Assembly: GCF_002952775.1 (NCBI RefSeq)
Contig: NZ_CP025066.1
Location: 2,046,001 to 2,110,000 of the forward strand
Direction: 5' to 3'
From: Halalkaliarchaeum desulfuricum
GTDB lineage: Archaea > Halobacteriota > Halobacteria > Halobacteriales > Haloferacaceae
DNA length: 64,000 nt
Part shown: one piece after another, positions 52,427 through 60,950 of the stretch
Layout of the letters: every line of letters begins with the position of its first letter
How positions within the stretch are numbered: the stretch's first letter is position 1
Translations under genes and position numbers: made by a program
Notes under the pieces: model-generated
The model's input: the letters and a program-made list of their open reading frames with translations, nothing else
What the model was told of the DNA's origin: nothing
Databases searched by the model: none

Positions 52427-53392
52427 TCAGCCGAACCGATCGAGCCCCACCTGCCGATGGAGCGCTCCCGGTGGGTCACGAATCCAGGGGGAGCGTTCCG
52501 CTCTGGCTGCTTCGGGATCGATCGTCGGTGTACTCTCCCGCTCGAACGCGGGACAATCGGTACCACAGTCGGTTCCCGGGTCGACGACGCGATCGAACTG
52601 GCTGCAGTACGGCCGACAATCCTCGGTCGCTTCGACGTGTGTACACTCCGGGTACGCATCCGCTTTCGGCCGCCACCCCTTCCCGTAGGCACGTTCCGCG
52701 ATGGTGAGCCGCCTCCGCCGCTTCTCTTCGGGTCCCACGATGGCGACGTCGGTTCGCAAGGGCCGGCGATCGACCGGTTCGACCCCCGGTTCGTCGACCG
52801 GCAACGGAGACGGATCGCGCACGACGGTTCGTTCCCCCGTTTCCGGATCGAACTGCCAGACGCCGACCGCATCGGGGATCCTGTTGAGGTGAGCACGGGT
52901 GACGTGAGAGTTCGTTGCCATCACGACCTCGTCGAACAGCCCCACTGTCACGTCGTGGGTGAGCTGTCTCTCGAGATCCCCTGGCTTCGCGAGGTCCGGT
53001 TTGTTTTCGATCGCGGTCAAGCGGTCGTACCATCCCTCCGGATATCTCGCCGTCGCTCGCACCCACTCCCTTCCGTCACGACGCTCGATCTGGAAGTAGC
53101 CGGCCTCGACTGCCGTCTCGACGACCCGCCGGGCGTGGGAGCTCCCGTCGAGAACGTCTCGTCGCGGCACTGCCTGTCCGGCTCCGACGTCGCTTTCGAT
53201 CGCGCTGGTCGGTACCGCATTCGGGGAGAGCCGAGCCCGCATGTCGAACTGATCTCCCGGCTGCAAAACGACGATGTCGACGACTCGAGCGCCCGGCCGA
53301 GCGACCGCCCCGCCGAGCTGTCTGGCGACGATCGTCTCGGTTTCGGACTCCAGGTGCGAACACAGCGCGAGTTCGAACCGGAACTCGTCCAT
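52427..53392 (-). CDS. DUF5787 family protein
   Basis: A 321-residue protein beginning MDEFRFELALCSHLESE, typical of the haloarchaeal DUF5787 group. The middle (REWVRATARYPEGWYDRLTAIENKPDL, in part) ends in a D/E-x-K-like pattern (AIENKPDL) that recalls restriction-endonuclease-type nucleases, which is inference. A Cys-rich cluster follows near residue 255-285 (CTHVEATEDCRPYC and CGTDCPAF), probably a zinc or Fe-S site. ATG at 53392 is supported by the TATA at 53416-53425; an upstream 53-codon extension is rejected. Confidence 0.82.
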   Translation of the reverse strand: MDEFRFELALCSHLESETETIVARQLGGAVARPGARVVDIVVLQPGDQFDMRARLSPNAVPTSAIESDVGAGQAVPRRDVLDGSSHARRVVETAVEAGYFQIERRDGREWVRATARYPEGWYDRLTAIENKPDLAKPGDLERQLTHDVTVGLFDEVVMATNSHVTRAHLNRIPDAVGVWQFDPETGERTVVRDPSPLPVDEPGVEPVDRRPLRTDVAIVGPEEKRRRRLTIAERAYGKGWRPKADAYPECTHVEATEDCRPYCSQFDRVVDPGTDCGTDCPAFERESTPTIDPEAARAERSPWIRDPPGALHRQVGLDRFG

Positions 53393-53415
53393 CGTGGTAG
53401 TGCAGGACGCGCGAT

Positions 53416-53425
53416 CGGATAAACC
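53416..53425 (-). promoter_or_regulatory. TATA box of the DUF5787 gene
   Basis: Minus strand ggtttatccg, centred 29 bp before the ATG at 53392, the leaderless geometry used elsewhere in the window. Confidence 0.7.
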
Positions 53426-53432
53426 GGTCGAC

Positions 53433-53486
53433 GCGGCCTCGACCGGCGACACGGCCTCGATCGGCGACGTGGCTTCGATCGTCGAG
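53433..53486. repeat. Imperfect 18-bp tandem repeat upstream of the DUF5787 promoter
   Basis: Three adjacent 18-bp units (gcggcctcgaccggcgac, acggcctcgatcggcgac, gtggcttcgatcgtcgag) lie just beyond the TATA box, between divergent genes. They could be regulator sites or slippage products. Confidence 0.7.
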
Positions 53487-53549
53487 GGCTCGCCGGGGGG
53501 ACCCATCCGCTGACGAAACCCGTATGGCCGGTGACCCCGTATCCCGGCC

Positions 53550-53936
53550 ATGCGATCGGTAACTCGGAACGCGGTCCTGCTCGCCGCGATTCTCGTCGTC
53601 GGACTGCTCGCGCTCGGCGCGCTTCCGAGCTACCTCGGCACCGGCGACCCGTATCATCTCGTGTTAACGGAGACGGACGACGACGGAACCGCCGTCGACG
53701 TGAGCGACGTCTCGGAACGTCGGTATCCGTACCTGACGAGCGCGCTCGTAAGCGACGACCTGCGATCCGACCCGTATCAGACGGGTCCGTACGGCCTCAA
53801 GGAACATTTCACCCACACTCCATTCGACGAAGTGAGCGCGCTCGCACACCGCGTTCCCGAGGCAGAAACGACGGACGGCCGCGTTCGGATCGAGATAGAC
53901 GACCGTCGCTACTACGCCGAGGTGGTTCAGGAATGA
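53550..53936 (+). CDS. Membrane-anchored hypothetical protein
   Basis: A 128-residue protein with one N-terminal helix (NAVLLAAILVVGLLALGALP, ~7-26) and an external domain of ~100 residues rich in Asp and Tyr (YLTSALVSDDLRSDPYQTGP, RVRIEIDDRRYYAEVVQE). No family recognised. Its stop overlaps the start of the NUDIX gene by 4 bp (ATGA), so the two are co-translated. Function unknown. Confidence 0.74.
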   Translation: MRSVTRNAVLLAAILVVGLLALGALPSYLGTGDPYHLVLTETDDDGTAVDVSDVSERRYPYLTSALVSDDLRSDPYQTGPYGLKEHFTHTPFDEVSALAHRVPEAETTDGRVRIEIDDRRYYAEVVQE

Positions 53937-54526
53937 CTGACGAGACCGGGGAGCCAACGTCAACTGATCGACGGCGGGTCGAACTCCCCGGGGAGCCGGA
54001 GTGGCCAGTTGTCGAGTCGCGAGTCGAGTACGAGACCGACTGGTTCCTCGGCGGATACGACCTGGTGGAACAGCCGGACGGCACGCGGAAACGCTACTAC
54101 TGGGCCGAGCTTCCCCCCGCGGTCGTCGTGATCGCGAGAGTCGACGACGAACTGCTCTTTGTCGAGCAGTACCGCCCGACGATCCGCGAGACGCAACTGG
54201 AACTGCCCGCCGGTATCGTCGAGGCGGGGGAGTCGTTCACGACGGCCGGGGCTCGAGAACTCGAGGAGGAAACCGGCTTTCGCCCGTCGTCGACGGCGCT
54301 TCTGGAAACGGTGTGGTGTTCGACCGGGCTGTTGCGACATCACCGGGGCTACGTGTACGCCGAGGGCCTGGAACCCGGGAATCGGGAACTCGATTCGAAC
54401 GAGTTTCTCACTCTCCGGACGGTCCCGATCGACGACGCCGTCCAGACGGTTCGGGAGGGGTCGACGAACGACGCGACGCTTGAAGGGTTGCTGGTCGCGG
54501 AGTACGATGGCGTCCTCGACGAGTGA
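53933..54526 (+). CDS. NUDIX hydrolase, ADP-ribose pyrophosphatase-like
   Basis: A 197-residue hydrolase of nucleoside diphosphate derivatives. The Nudix box runs from GIVEAGESFTTAGARE to LEEETGF (~93-115) with the full G-x5-E-x7-RE-x-x-EE-x-G pattern. The upstream LLFVEQYRPTIRETQLELPAG is typical of ADP-ribose/ADP-sugar pyrophosphatases (R-QYR motif with ELPAG), so that specificity is likely. The ATG at 53933 overlaps the membrane gene. The long open frame upstream in this frame is noise. Confidence 0.9.
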   Translation: MTDETGEPTSTDRRRVELPGEPEWPVVESRVEYETDWFLGGYDLVEQPDGTRKRYYWAELPPAVVVIARVDDELLFVEQYRPTIRETQLELPAGIVEAGESFTTAGARELEEETGFRPSSTALLETVWCSTGLLRHHRGYVYAEGLEPGNRELDSNEFLTLRTVPIDDAVQTVREGSTNDATLEGLLVAEYDGVLDE

Positions 54527-54578
54527 CTGAACGCCGAAAAATGAAATCGGACCGTGGGCAGAACTGTTGGGGGAGTTC

Positions 54579-54791
54579 TCAGTACGGCGTGAGTACCGAG
54601 ATCGTCGTGCCGATGACGAACAGTCCGATGACGAGTGCGCCGACGAACACCAGCATGTAGCCGAACGTCAACGCGATCGACCGGAAGTCCCGGGGTTTCC
54701 CGAGGAACCACCCGAGGACCATCACGTACACCGGCAGCATGATGATGCCGAAGATCACGTACAGGCCGATGTGGATTGTTTCGTGCGCCAT
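54579..54791 (-). CDS. 70-residue membrane protein of the NrfD redox module
   Basis: A small protein with two hydrophobic helices (IHIGLYVIFGIIMLPVYVMVLGWFLG and LTFGYMLVFVGALVIGLFVIG, in parts) joined by a short basic loop. Its ATG overlaps the NrfD stop by one base (TAATG), so it is translated with the complex. Small hydrophobic subunits often stabilise such membrane oxidoreductases; this is inference. Last gene of the redox operon. Confidence 0.78.
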   Translation of the reverse strand: MAHETIHIGLYVIFGIIMLPVYVMVLGWFLGKPRDFRSIALTFGYMLVFVGALVIGLFVIGTTISVLTPY

Positions 54792-56140
54792 TATTCTCCC
54801 TCCGTTCCGTCGGTCTCAGCGGTCGGTTTAAGGAGTTCCCGTTCTTCCTTTTCCAGTTCGATCATGGGGATCACTTTCGTGATGACGAGGAAGCCGAAGC
54901 CGGCGAGCATGATCGTTCCGAGGAACAGGATCCACTCGACGAGCGTCGGCGAGTACACGCCAGTGGGGTAGAGGTTCGTGAGCGGCGGCTGGGTCGGGTA
55001 CATGAGCCCCTCGACGACGAACATCACCTTCTTGTTCAGGATCGTGATCGCGAGCAGTGCGGAAACGCCGACCAGCAGTGGCGTGTTGAAGAACCACTTG
55101 GGCCAGCCGATCATCCCGAACAGCAGCACGACAGAAAGCACCAGGCCGCCGATTGCGATCCAGAAGAAGTTCAATTCGAGCATTCCGGCAGTGAGTGCGC
55201 CGATGTTGACCGGTGCGATGTAGTAGCCGGTCAATACGTCGTGCATGGTAAACCAGATCGTCCCGAGCGCAAGGAACGCCAGCACGATCGTGAGATCACG
55301 CAGGATGTCGTCTTCGATCATGTCCTGCCAGCCGTAGGCCTGCCTGAACACGACCGTCATGATGAGCACGAGCGCGAGCGCGCTGGTGATCGACTCGGTG
55401 AGCATCGCCGCGCCGGCTGCGGCCCCGTACCACCCGGGCTGGGCGGCGATGAGGCTGAACAGCCAAGGGACCACACCGCCGGAAAGCAGCGGCACCAGCG
55501 CCAGGATCGCGACCGCGAGCCACCAGAGGATCTGATCGATCTTCTCGTCTTCGTCCGGGTTGTAACCCAGCGTGATGAGCGCGTACAGCGGCGCGAGCCA
55601 CTTGGGAAGCCGGTGACGCACCGCGCTGATTTCCGAGCGCAGTGAGAGCGTCATGTACGTCAAGGTGAGCACGAGATACAGCGAGATGACCGCGATGTCC
55701 CACGCCAGCGGCGAGTGATGCACGGTGAACGGCCACTGGACGATCGTGTTGAAGATCCGGTCGGGTCGCCCCATGCTCAACACGATGTTGAGCGCGGCCA
55801 TCGCGAGTGCGAGCACGGTGAGCACTTCGGCGATCCGTGCGATCGGACGGTATTTGTCGAGGTTGATCACCCGGACGGCCGCGGAGATCGCGATCCCGCC
55901 GTGGGCGACCCCGATCCACCAGACGAAGCCGCCGATGTACAGCCCCCAGGGGACGCCGCCGGAGATTCCCCAGTCGCCGATCCCCGTAACGGCACCGACG
56001 CCGTAGGTGATCTGGTGGACCCATGCCTCGAGGAACAAAAGGAGGGCGAGCGTGAACAGTCCGAGGAGAATGTAGTACTCCCGGGAGGTGTTCTGGAGCG
56101 GTTTCAACACCCGTTCCGGGTCGATCTCGACGCCGCTCAT
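54791..56140 (-). CDS. nrfD: NrfD/PsrC-type membrane quinone oxidoreductase subunit
   Basis: A 449-residue integral membrane protein with about ten helices, of the family that exchanges electrons between quinone and an iron-sulfur subunit. It begins with LQNTSREYYILLGLFTLALLLF and contains GGVPWGLYIGGFVWWIGVAHGG (in parts) and the conserved MGRPDRIFN (~128). It has an NrfD-like central repeat. It overlaps both neighbours (4 bp with the Fe-S gene, 1 bp with the 70-residue gene). No molybdopterin catalytic subunit is next to it. Confidence 0.88.
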   Translation of the reverse strand: MSGVEIDPERVLKPLQNTSREYYILLGLFTLALLLFLEAWVHQITYGVGAVTGIGDWGISGGVPWGLYIGGFVWWIGVAHGGIAISAAVRVINLDKYRPIARIAEVLTVLALAMAALNIVLSMGRPDRIFNTIVQWPFTVHHSPLAWDIAVISLYLVLTLTYMTLSLRSEISAVRHRLPKWLAPLYALITLGYNPDEDEKIDQILWWLAVAILALVPLLSGGVVPWLFSLIAAQPGWYGAAAGAAMLTESITSALALVLIMTVVFRQAYGWQDMIEDDILRDLTIVLAFLALGTIWFTMHDVLTGYYIAPVNIGALTAGMLELNFFWIAIGGLVLSVVLLFGMIGWPKWFFNTPLLVGVSALLAITILNKKVMFVVEGLMYPTQPPLTNLYPTGVYSPTLVEWILFLGTIMLAGFGFLVITKVIPMIELEKEERELLKPTAETDGTEGE

Positions 56141-57300
56141 GCGGCATCACCCTCCTCGCCGTCGGCTGGTGCTTCATCTTGCGCCCCGACGTAATCGTAG
56201 TTCCCGTCACGCATGTTGAGCTCCTCGTAGGAGACGGGTCCCTGGACCGGCTCGGCGTCCTTCGAGGGTCGCTTGCCGATGTAAACGATGTTCGGCTCGT
56301 TGCCGACCTCGTCCAGCAGCCTGTACTGGTTCGACCCCTCCTTCTCGCGGAGGTGTTCGCGTGGATCGCTGTCGCGATCGTTCATGTCGCCGAAGTGAAT
56401 GACGTCGACCGGACACGCCTGCTCGCACGCGGTCGTTCCCTGGAGTTCCGGATCGTCGGAGTCCTGGCGGTGGACACAGTAGGTACACTTGCCCATGACG
56501 CCCTTCGGTGGGTTCCCGCCGACTGTTCTCCCGTCACGGCCGACTCGATCGCCCTCGAACTCGCTGCCGACGACCTCGTTCGGTTCGTCTTTCCCGAGGT
56601 AGTTGACCCCGTACGGGCAGGCCACCTGACAGTACTTGCAGCCGACACACGTGTCGTAATCGGTGAGAACAATGCCGTCCTCGGTGCGCCTGTACCTCGC
56701 TTGCGTGGGGCACACGTACGTACAGGACGGTTCCGAACAGTGCTGGCAGTGGCGAGTGAGAAAGTCTTCGCGGGTATCTCCCGCGTGTTCGTCCTCGTAT
56801 CGGAAGACGTACGGCCAGTGGACGCCGATGTCGGTGTTGTTCTCCTCCTTGCAGGCTTCCGAACACTGGAGACAGGCGATACAGCGTTCGGTGTCGATCG
56901 CCATCCCGATCTGCGTGTCTGAGTCCGGATTTCCATCGCTTTCGGAACCGTCGTCGGCGCTGGCGCTGACACAGCCTGCAAGCCCCACGGCGGCTGCCGC
57001 CCCGCCCATCGCTTTCAGTACGTTGCGGCGGGTCTGGTTTCGGTCGCCCGGGACTCTCGGCATCGTATTGTCCGGTTCGGGATCGGGCTTCGTCGGGCGT
57101 TCGTCGACTCCAAACTCGGCTTTCACTTCGTCGCCGTATCGCTCGTGGAACTCCGCTTTCGAAAGTTCACCCTCGGCAATACGCAACGCGTCTTTCGAGA
57201 TCTGCTTGCCGAGTTCAGTGTCGAACTCGGTGGAGTCGAGGATGTCCTCCGCCCACTCCTCCCACTCCGGATCTCCTTTTTTCGGTGGCAGATCGGCCAT
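56137..57300 (-). CDS. Four-cluster [4Fe-4S] ferredoxin subunit with long N-terminal extension
   Basis: A 387-residue electron-transfer subunit of the DmsB/PsrB/HybA type. Four cysteine clusters are seen: CIACLQCSEAC (~140), CQHCSEPSCTYVC (~185), CVGCKYCQVAC (~220) and CTYCVHRQ plus CEQAC (~275-300). Residues 1-~80 are an unusual helical, acidic extension (MADLPPKKGDPEWEEWAEDI) placed ahead of a twin-arginine leader NQTRRNVLKAMGGAAA ending in a lipobox LAGC (~110). That makes the RR motif internal by ~85 residues. It passes electrons to NrfD. Overlaps NrfD by 4 bp. Confidence 0.9.
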   Translation of the reverse strand: MADLPPKKGDPEWEEWAEDILDSTEFDTELGKQISKDALRIAEGELSKAEFHERYGDEVKAEFGVDERPTKPDPEPDNTMPRVPGDRNQTRRNVLKAMGGAAAAVGLAGCVSASADDGSESDGNPDSDTQIGMAIDTERCIACLQCSEACKEENNTDIGVHWPYVFRYEDEHAGDTREDFLTRHCQHCSEPSCTYVCPTQARYRRTEDGIVLTDYDTCVGCKYCQVACPYGVNYLGKDEPNEVVGSEFEGDRVGRDGRTVGGNPPKGVMGKCTYCVHRQDSDDPELQGTTACEQACPVDVIHFGDMNDRDSDPREHLREKEGSNQYRLLDEVGNEPNIVYIGKRPSKDAEPVQGPVSYEELNMRDGNYDYVGAQDEAPADGEEGDAA

Positions 57301-57534
57301 ATCAGGTGTAAGGACTAGCTATCTACTTATTCATTCACCCATAGCTATGGGTGACTTAAATATACAGCTCTTTAGGTGCCTCCTCTGTCTTCGACAAACC
57401 TCGAGTTTTGGACGTGTCCACATGGAAAGCCAGCACCGGTGTGGGACCAGTTTACAGGGAACTCACAAACAGTGTCGGATCCGTTTACCGAGAAAATCGA
57501 TCGTGCTCGGCTCCACCTCTCCTGGAATCCTGTT

Positions 57535-58440
57535 TCAGGGACTCTCGTCCGTCTCGATAGAGAACTCCGCCCGAGGTTGTCCCGTACACGTCAGCACGTA
57601 ACCGTCCTCGATTTCGTCGTCGCTCAGTACTTCGTTGTCGGTCATCTCGACGAGTTCGTGTCCGTCACCGTCGACGCGGGCCGAACATTGGCCACACACA
57701 CCGACGCGGCACTGATATGGGAGATCCCAGCCCTGTTCTTCGCCGGCCTCGAGCAGGTTCTCGGTTTCGGGGACGTCGATCGTCTCTCCCTGCTTTGCGT
57801 ATTCGACGGCGTGTGTTTCGACGTCGTCGGTTTCGTCGTCCGCTTCGTCCTCCTCGTCAGCGTCCTCTGCGAGTGCACCCGCCATCCCCGTCTCGAGCGC
57901 GAAGTCCGCCCGGGGCTGACCAGTACACGTCAGCACGTAGCCGTCCGAGATAGCGTCGTCGTCGAGCGGATCGTAGTCGTTGTTGGTCATCTCGACGAGT
58001 TCGTGCCCGTCGCCGTCGACCTGCGCGAGACACTCGCCGCAGAACCCGGATCGGCACTGGTATGGAAGCTCCCAGCCCTGTTCTTCGCCGGCCTCGAGCA
58101 GGTTCTCGTCCCGCGCCACTTCGATCGACGCCTCCTGTACCAGATATTCGATGTCGAACGGACCGGGATCCGCGTCGTCGTTCTCCCGCTCATCGTCGTC
58201 AGGTTCGGGGACAGTCTGACCTTCGGGTTCGGGAAACAGCCCGACACAGCCCGCAAGCGCGATCGAACCGCCGGTGGCGACCACACCCAGCAGGTTCCGT
58301 CGTCGAGTCTCCGACGGTCGACGGTCGCACGGTCCGGCGTTTTCACATCCATCTCCAGAGCACTGCTCGGATCGAGAGTACTCCGAATGTTTCCGATCCA
58401 TAGCTATCCTACGACGACGAACGCTCATAGAGTTTGGCAT
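57535..58440 (-). CDS. Double [2Fe-2S] ferredoxin lipoprotein
   Basis: A ~301-residue exported protein with two plant-type [2Fe-2S] domains. Each has CRSGFCGEC or CRVGVCGQC (C-x4-C-x2-C) and a later LTC, spaced about 30 residues on. A twin-arginine leader ETRRRNLLGVVATGG ends in the lipobox LAGC near residue 65, followed by an acidic linker. The two domains share LLEAGEEQGW, GDGHELVEMT and DGYVLTCTGQPRA, so this is a recent internal duplication. Start uncertain: ATGs lie at 58449, 58440, 58428 and 58401. It is 234 bp upstream of the Fe-S gene on the same strand. Confidence 0.85.
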   Translation of the reverse strand: MPNSMSVRRRRIAMDRKHSEYSRSEQCSGDGCENAGPCDRRPSETRRRNLLGVVATGGSIALAGCVGLFPEPEGQTVPEPDDDERENDDADPGPFDIEYLVQEASIEVARDENLLEAGEEQGWELPYQCRSGFCGECLAQVDGDGHELVEMTNNDYDPLDDDAISDGYVLTCTGQPRADFALETGMAGALAEDADEEDEADDETDDVETHAVEYAKQGETIDVPETENLLEAGEEQGWDLPYQCRVGVCGQCSARVDGDGHELVEMTDNEVLSDDEIEDGYVLTCTGQPRAEFSIETDESP

Positions 58441-58699
58441 CTCTGTCAATTATACAGGTGTTTTTAAAAACCGGCCTGGCGAGACCGAAAATCGAGGGAT
58501 AGTTCCGGAATTTCCGGGACTACTAATAAATCGCTCCAATATTGAGAAGTACTGACAGGAGGCGGGAGGTGATATCTACAAGCGAGTGAGTACCAGTGCT
58601 TTCCCCTCAACCCATCCGATATCACGGCGTGACCGTACGGGTGACCGCAAGCGACACGGGACCTCCGAGTGCGCTTCGTCCCGGGCGAGGTGAGTGACC

Positions 58700-59152
58700 A
58701 TGTCCGGGAACGTCACTGGTGAAGCGGACGTCGTCGAAAAAAGGGACGAAACCGCTCCAGAAGGGGAGATACTCGGACGGGAGTTTACCGAAGACGGCCG
58801 CGTATTGATCTCGTTTTCGGTTCCCGAACCGGCGGACGTGATCACCATCCTCAACTGCGGACAGAAGAACGACCTCGATATCCAGAACGTCGGGGTGATC
58901 GATCCGAGCAGCTCCGACACCTGTCCCGTGCACGTCGATATTGGGATGCTTACACAAACACAGTGGGAAACCCTCGAACTCGCCTTCGCCAAGGACTACT
59001 ATCAGAAACCGCGCGGGACGTCGCTCGAGGAACTCGCCAACGAACTCGGAGTTTCGAAATCCGCCGTTTCGCAGCGACTCAACGGGGCAGAACGGAAACT
59101 CGTTCAGGCGGTGTTCCAGAGTATGCCTCTCGATCACGGAACCGATAGGTAG
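58700..59152 (+). CDS. Bat-type HTH_10 regulator, short form
   Basis: A 150-residue regulator whose C-terminal ~60 residues form the bacterio-opsin-activator HTH: LTQTQWETLELAFAKDYYQKPR then SLEELANELGVSKSAVSQRL, with KLVQAV after it. The N-terminal ~85 residues are a small beta-rich domain without the full cysteine motif of its neighbour (only NCGQ and TCPV remain). ATG at 58700 is used; a GTG two codons earlier exists. It lies between the redox operon (divergent) and a longer paralogue on the same strand. Probable regulator of the redox module. Confidence 0.83.
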   Translation: MSGNVTGEADVVEKRDETAPEGEILGREFTEDGRVLISFSVPEPADVITILNCGQKNDLDIQNVGVIDPSSSDTCPVHVDIGMLTQTQWETLELAFAKDYYQKPRGTSLEELANELGVSKSAVSQRLNGAERKLVQAVFQSMPLDHGTDR

Positions 59153-59276
59153 GGAGACTCCGACCGTTTGCGGCATATTTTGCTGTCACGAGTTGTACGT
59201 CAACAGGAGACAGTATTCTAAGTCTGCGGGAATCTACTGCAACTATTGAAAGGGTGGACCTGTAAGGTATATTCAA

Positions 59277-59945
59277 ATGAGTATCCAACGCACTGCTCCA
59301 GAGACGACCGGGCATCTTCGCGCGGTTCTCCGTGTGGAACCACACCCAGAGGCCGGCTGTTTCGTCGCTCAGATCGGCGAGGAAAGCGACGAGGTGACCC
59401 ACGATCTCGTCTGCTGGGACGCCGACTGCGCGAACTGCGAGTGCCGCGCAGAGATTCAGGTCTCCAGCGGTTCGACGCGCCAGTTCGTCGCCGGTGACGT
59501 CAACGATCGGTGTATCTGCCCGGTGTTTAGGCGATACGACTGTCTGCCTTCCATCGAATCTTTCGACGGCGCGGAACTCGTCGTTTCGCTCATCCTCCCC
59601 GACCGGGAGGAGCTGACGGAGATCGTCTCGGAACTGCGCGAAGTCGGCGCGGCTGTCCAGCTCGACAGGCTCACCCGGTCTTCCTCTGAGGGTCAGGAGA
59701 ACGTCCTCGAACTCGAGGCCAACGGAATCACCGAAAAGCAGCGCGAGGCGGTCCGGACGGCGATCGAATGTGGCTACTACGAGACGCCGCGCCGGGCGGA
59801 TCTCGCTGACCTCGCCGAGGAACTGGACGTCTCCCGTTCTGCAGTCTCTCAGCGGCTCGGGGCGGTCGAGTCCAAACTCGTCACCGAGCTGTTCCGTGCG
59901 GAACACGGTGCCCGCGAGGAGCGCAACCTCGTTCGGGGCGACTGA
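59277..59945 (+). CDS. Bat-type HTH_10 regulator with NarO/DmsR-like cysteine motif
   Basis: A 222-residue regulator. The C-terminal HTH_10 (ITEKQREAVRTAIECGYYETPR, in part; then DLAEELDVSRSAVSQRL) binds DNA. The N-terminal sensor carries many cysteines: CWDADCANCEC (~46-56) and CICPVFRRYDC (~80-90). The latter is exactly C-x-C-x7-C, the spacing described for the anaerobic regulators NarO and DmsR of haloarchaea, thought to bind an oxygen-sensitive Fe-S cluster. A gtatatt lies about 11 bp before the ATG. The redox operon nearby is a likely target. Confidence 0.85.
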   Translation: MSIQRTAPETTGHLRAVLRVEPHPEAGCFVAQIGEESDEVTHDLVCWDADCANCECRAEIQVSSGSTRQFVAGDVNDRCICPVFRRYDCLPSIESFDGAELVVSLILPDREELTEIVSELREVGAAVQLDRLTRSSSEGQENVLELEANGITEKQREAVRTAIECGYYETPRRADLADLAEELDVSRSAVSQRLGAVESKLVTELFRAEHGAREERNLVRGD

Positions 59946-59994
59946 TTTTCGGAAACGGACAAAGGTTTTGCCGGTTCGCCTCCGAGTTACAGGT

Positions 59995-60426
59995 ATGCGA
60001 TATCTCGTTGCGACAGACGGGTCCTCTCAGGGCGACGACGCGGTTGCGTACGCGGCGACCCGGGCAGCGGCATTCGACGCACAGCTGGAGATCGTTCACG
60101 TGCTGACCTCGCGAACCCGATCGGTCGATGGGGAGGCGGTTCTCGAGGACGAACTGGAAGAGACGGAAACCGGGGAAGCGGTTCTCGAAAGGGCCAGGTC
60201 GATCGCGCGGGAGGCCGTGGGCCCCTCCGAGGGTGAACTGCAGGTCTCGACGCAGCTTCTCACCGGGCGACCCGCCCACGCCATCGCCGATTACGCCGCG
60301 GAGATCGGCGCGGACGCGATCTTCACCGGTCACCGCGGGCTCTCCAGCAAGCGCGAGAAGATAGTCGGAAGCGTCGCCAAAGGTGTCGTCGACGAGGCCG
60401 ACGTTCCGGTTACGGTCGTCCGCTGA
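59995..60426 (+). CDS. Universal stress protein UspA family
   Basis: A 143-residue single Usp domain with an alpha/beta fold: MRYLVATDGSSQGDDAVAYA at the start, and the nucleotide-binding G-x2-G-x9-G-S pattern (GHRGLSSKREKIVGS, ~110-124) near the end, so it probably binds ATP. An acidic loop occupies ~45-65. ATG at 59995. It overlaps the convergent thioredoxin-like gene by 17 bp. Confidence 0.92.
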   Translation: MRYLVATDGSSQGDDAVAYAATRAAAFDAQLEIVHVLTSRTRSVDGEAVLEDELEETETGEAVLERARSIAREAVGPSEGELQVSTQLLTGRPAHAIADYAAEIGADAIFTGHRGLSSKREKIVGSVAKGVVDEADVPVTVVR

Positions 60427-60835
60427 TCTCGTCGGCGAGTTGCGCCGACAGCGCCTCGGGGATCGGTTTCTCGCCGCTTTCGACGAACCGGGCCAGCTCC
60501 GTCCCGTCGCGTTCGACGACGACAGTCGGAATCCGTTCGACGCCGTACGCTTTCATTTGCGGGCCCGTCTTTTCCCCGTCGTCGGTCTTTTCGACCGGAT
60601 ACTGTTCGATCCGTTCGCTCGGAACGCCGGCGGCCTCGAGTGCGGTCCCGAGCGCCGGGAGCTGGTCTCGACAGTCGCCACACCAGTCACCGCCCCACAC
60701 CTTGAACGCGAGCCCTTCGGCAGAAAGCGTCTCGACGACGTCGGGGTGGGCGCTCGGATCCCAGTCGGATCCGGGCTGCAGTGTCTCCAGCGTCCGGGAT
60801 CCCGTCTTCGGAGTTTCCGATTCTTCGGGATTCAT
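60410..60835 (-). CDS. Thioredoxin-like protein (WCGDC active site)
   Basis: A 141-residue thioredoxin-fold protein. The active-site motif is VWGGDWCGDCRDQLP (~46-60), with CGDC instead of the usual CGPC; this changes the redox potential and is typical of a small haloarchaeal group. The cis-Pro follows in GVERIPTVVVERDG (~100). An N-terminal ~25-residue tail is non-conserved. ATG at 60835, because the upstream open frame is antisense to udp. No cognate reductase is visible. Confidence 0.87.
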   Translation of the reverse strand: MNPEESETPKTGSRTLETLQPGSDWDPSAHPDVVETLSAEGLAFKVWGGDWCGDCRDQLPALGTALEAAGVPSERIEQYPVEKTDDGEKTGPQMKAYGVERIPTVVVERDGTELARFVESGEKPIPEALSAQLADEISGRP

Positions 60836-60950
60836 ACCTTCTCGGATGACCCGGCGAGAGTTAAACTGCGTGGTGAATGGAGTAGGCGAGGGGAACTGGA
60901 GGGAACACGACGCGAAGGAACTAACTCGCGGACGGACGAACTCCGTCGGT

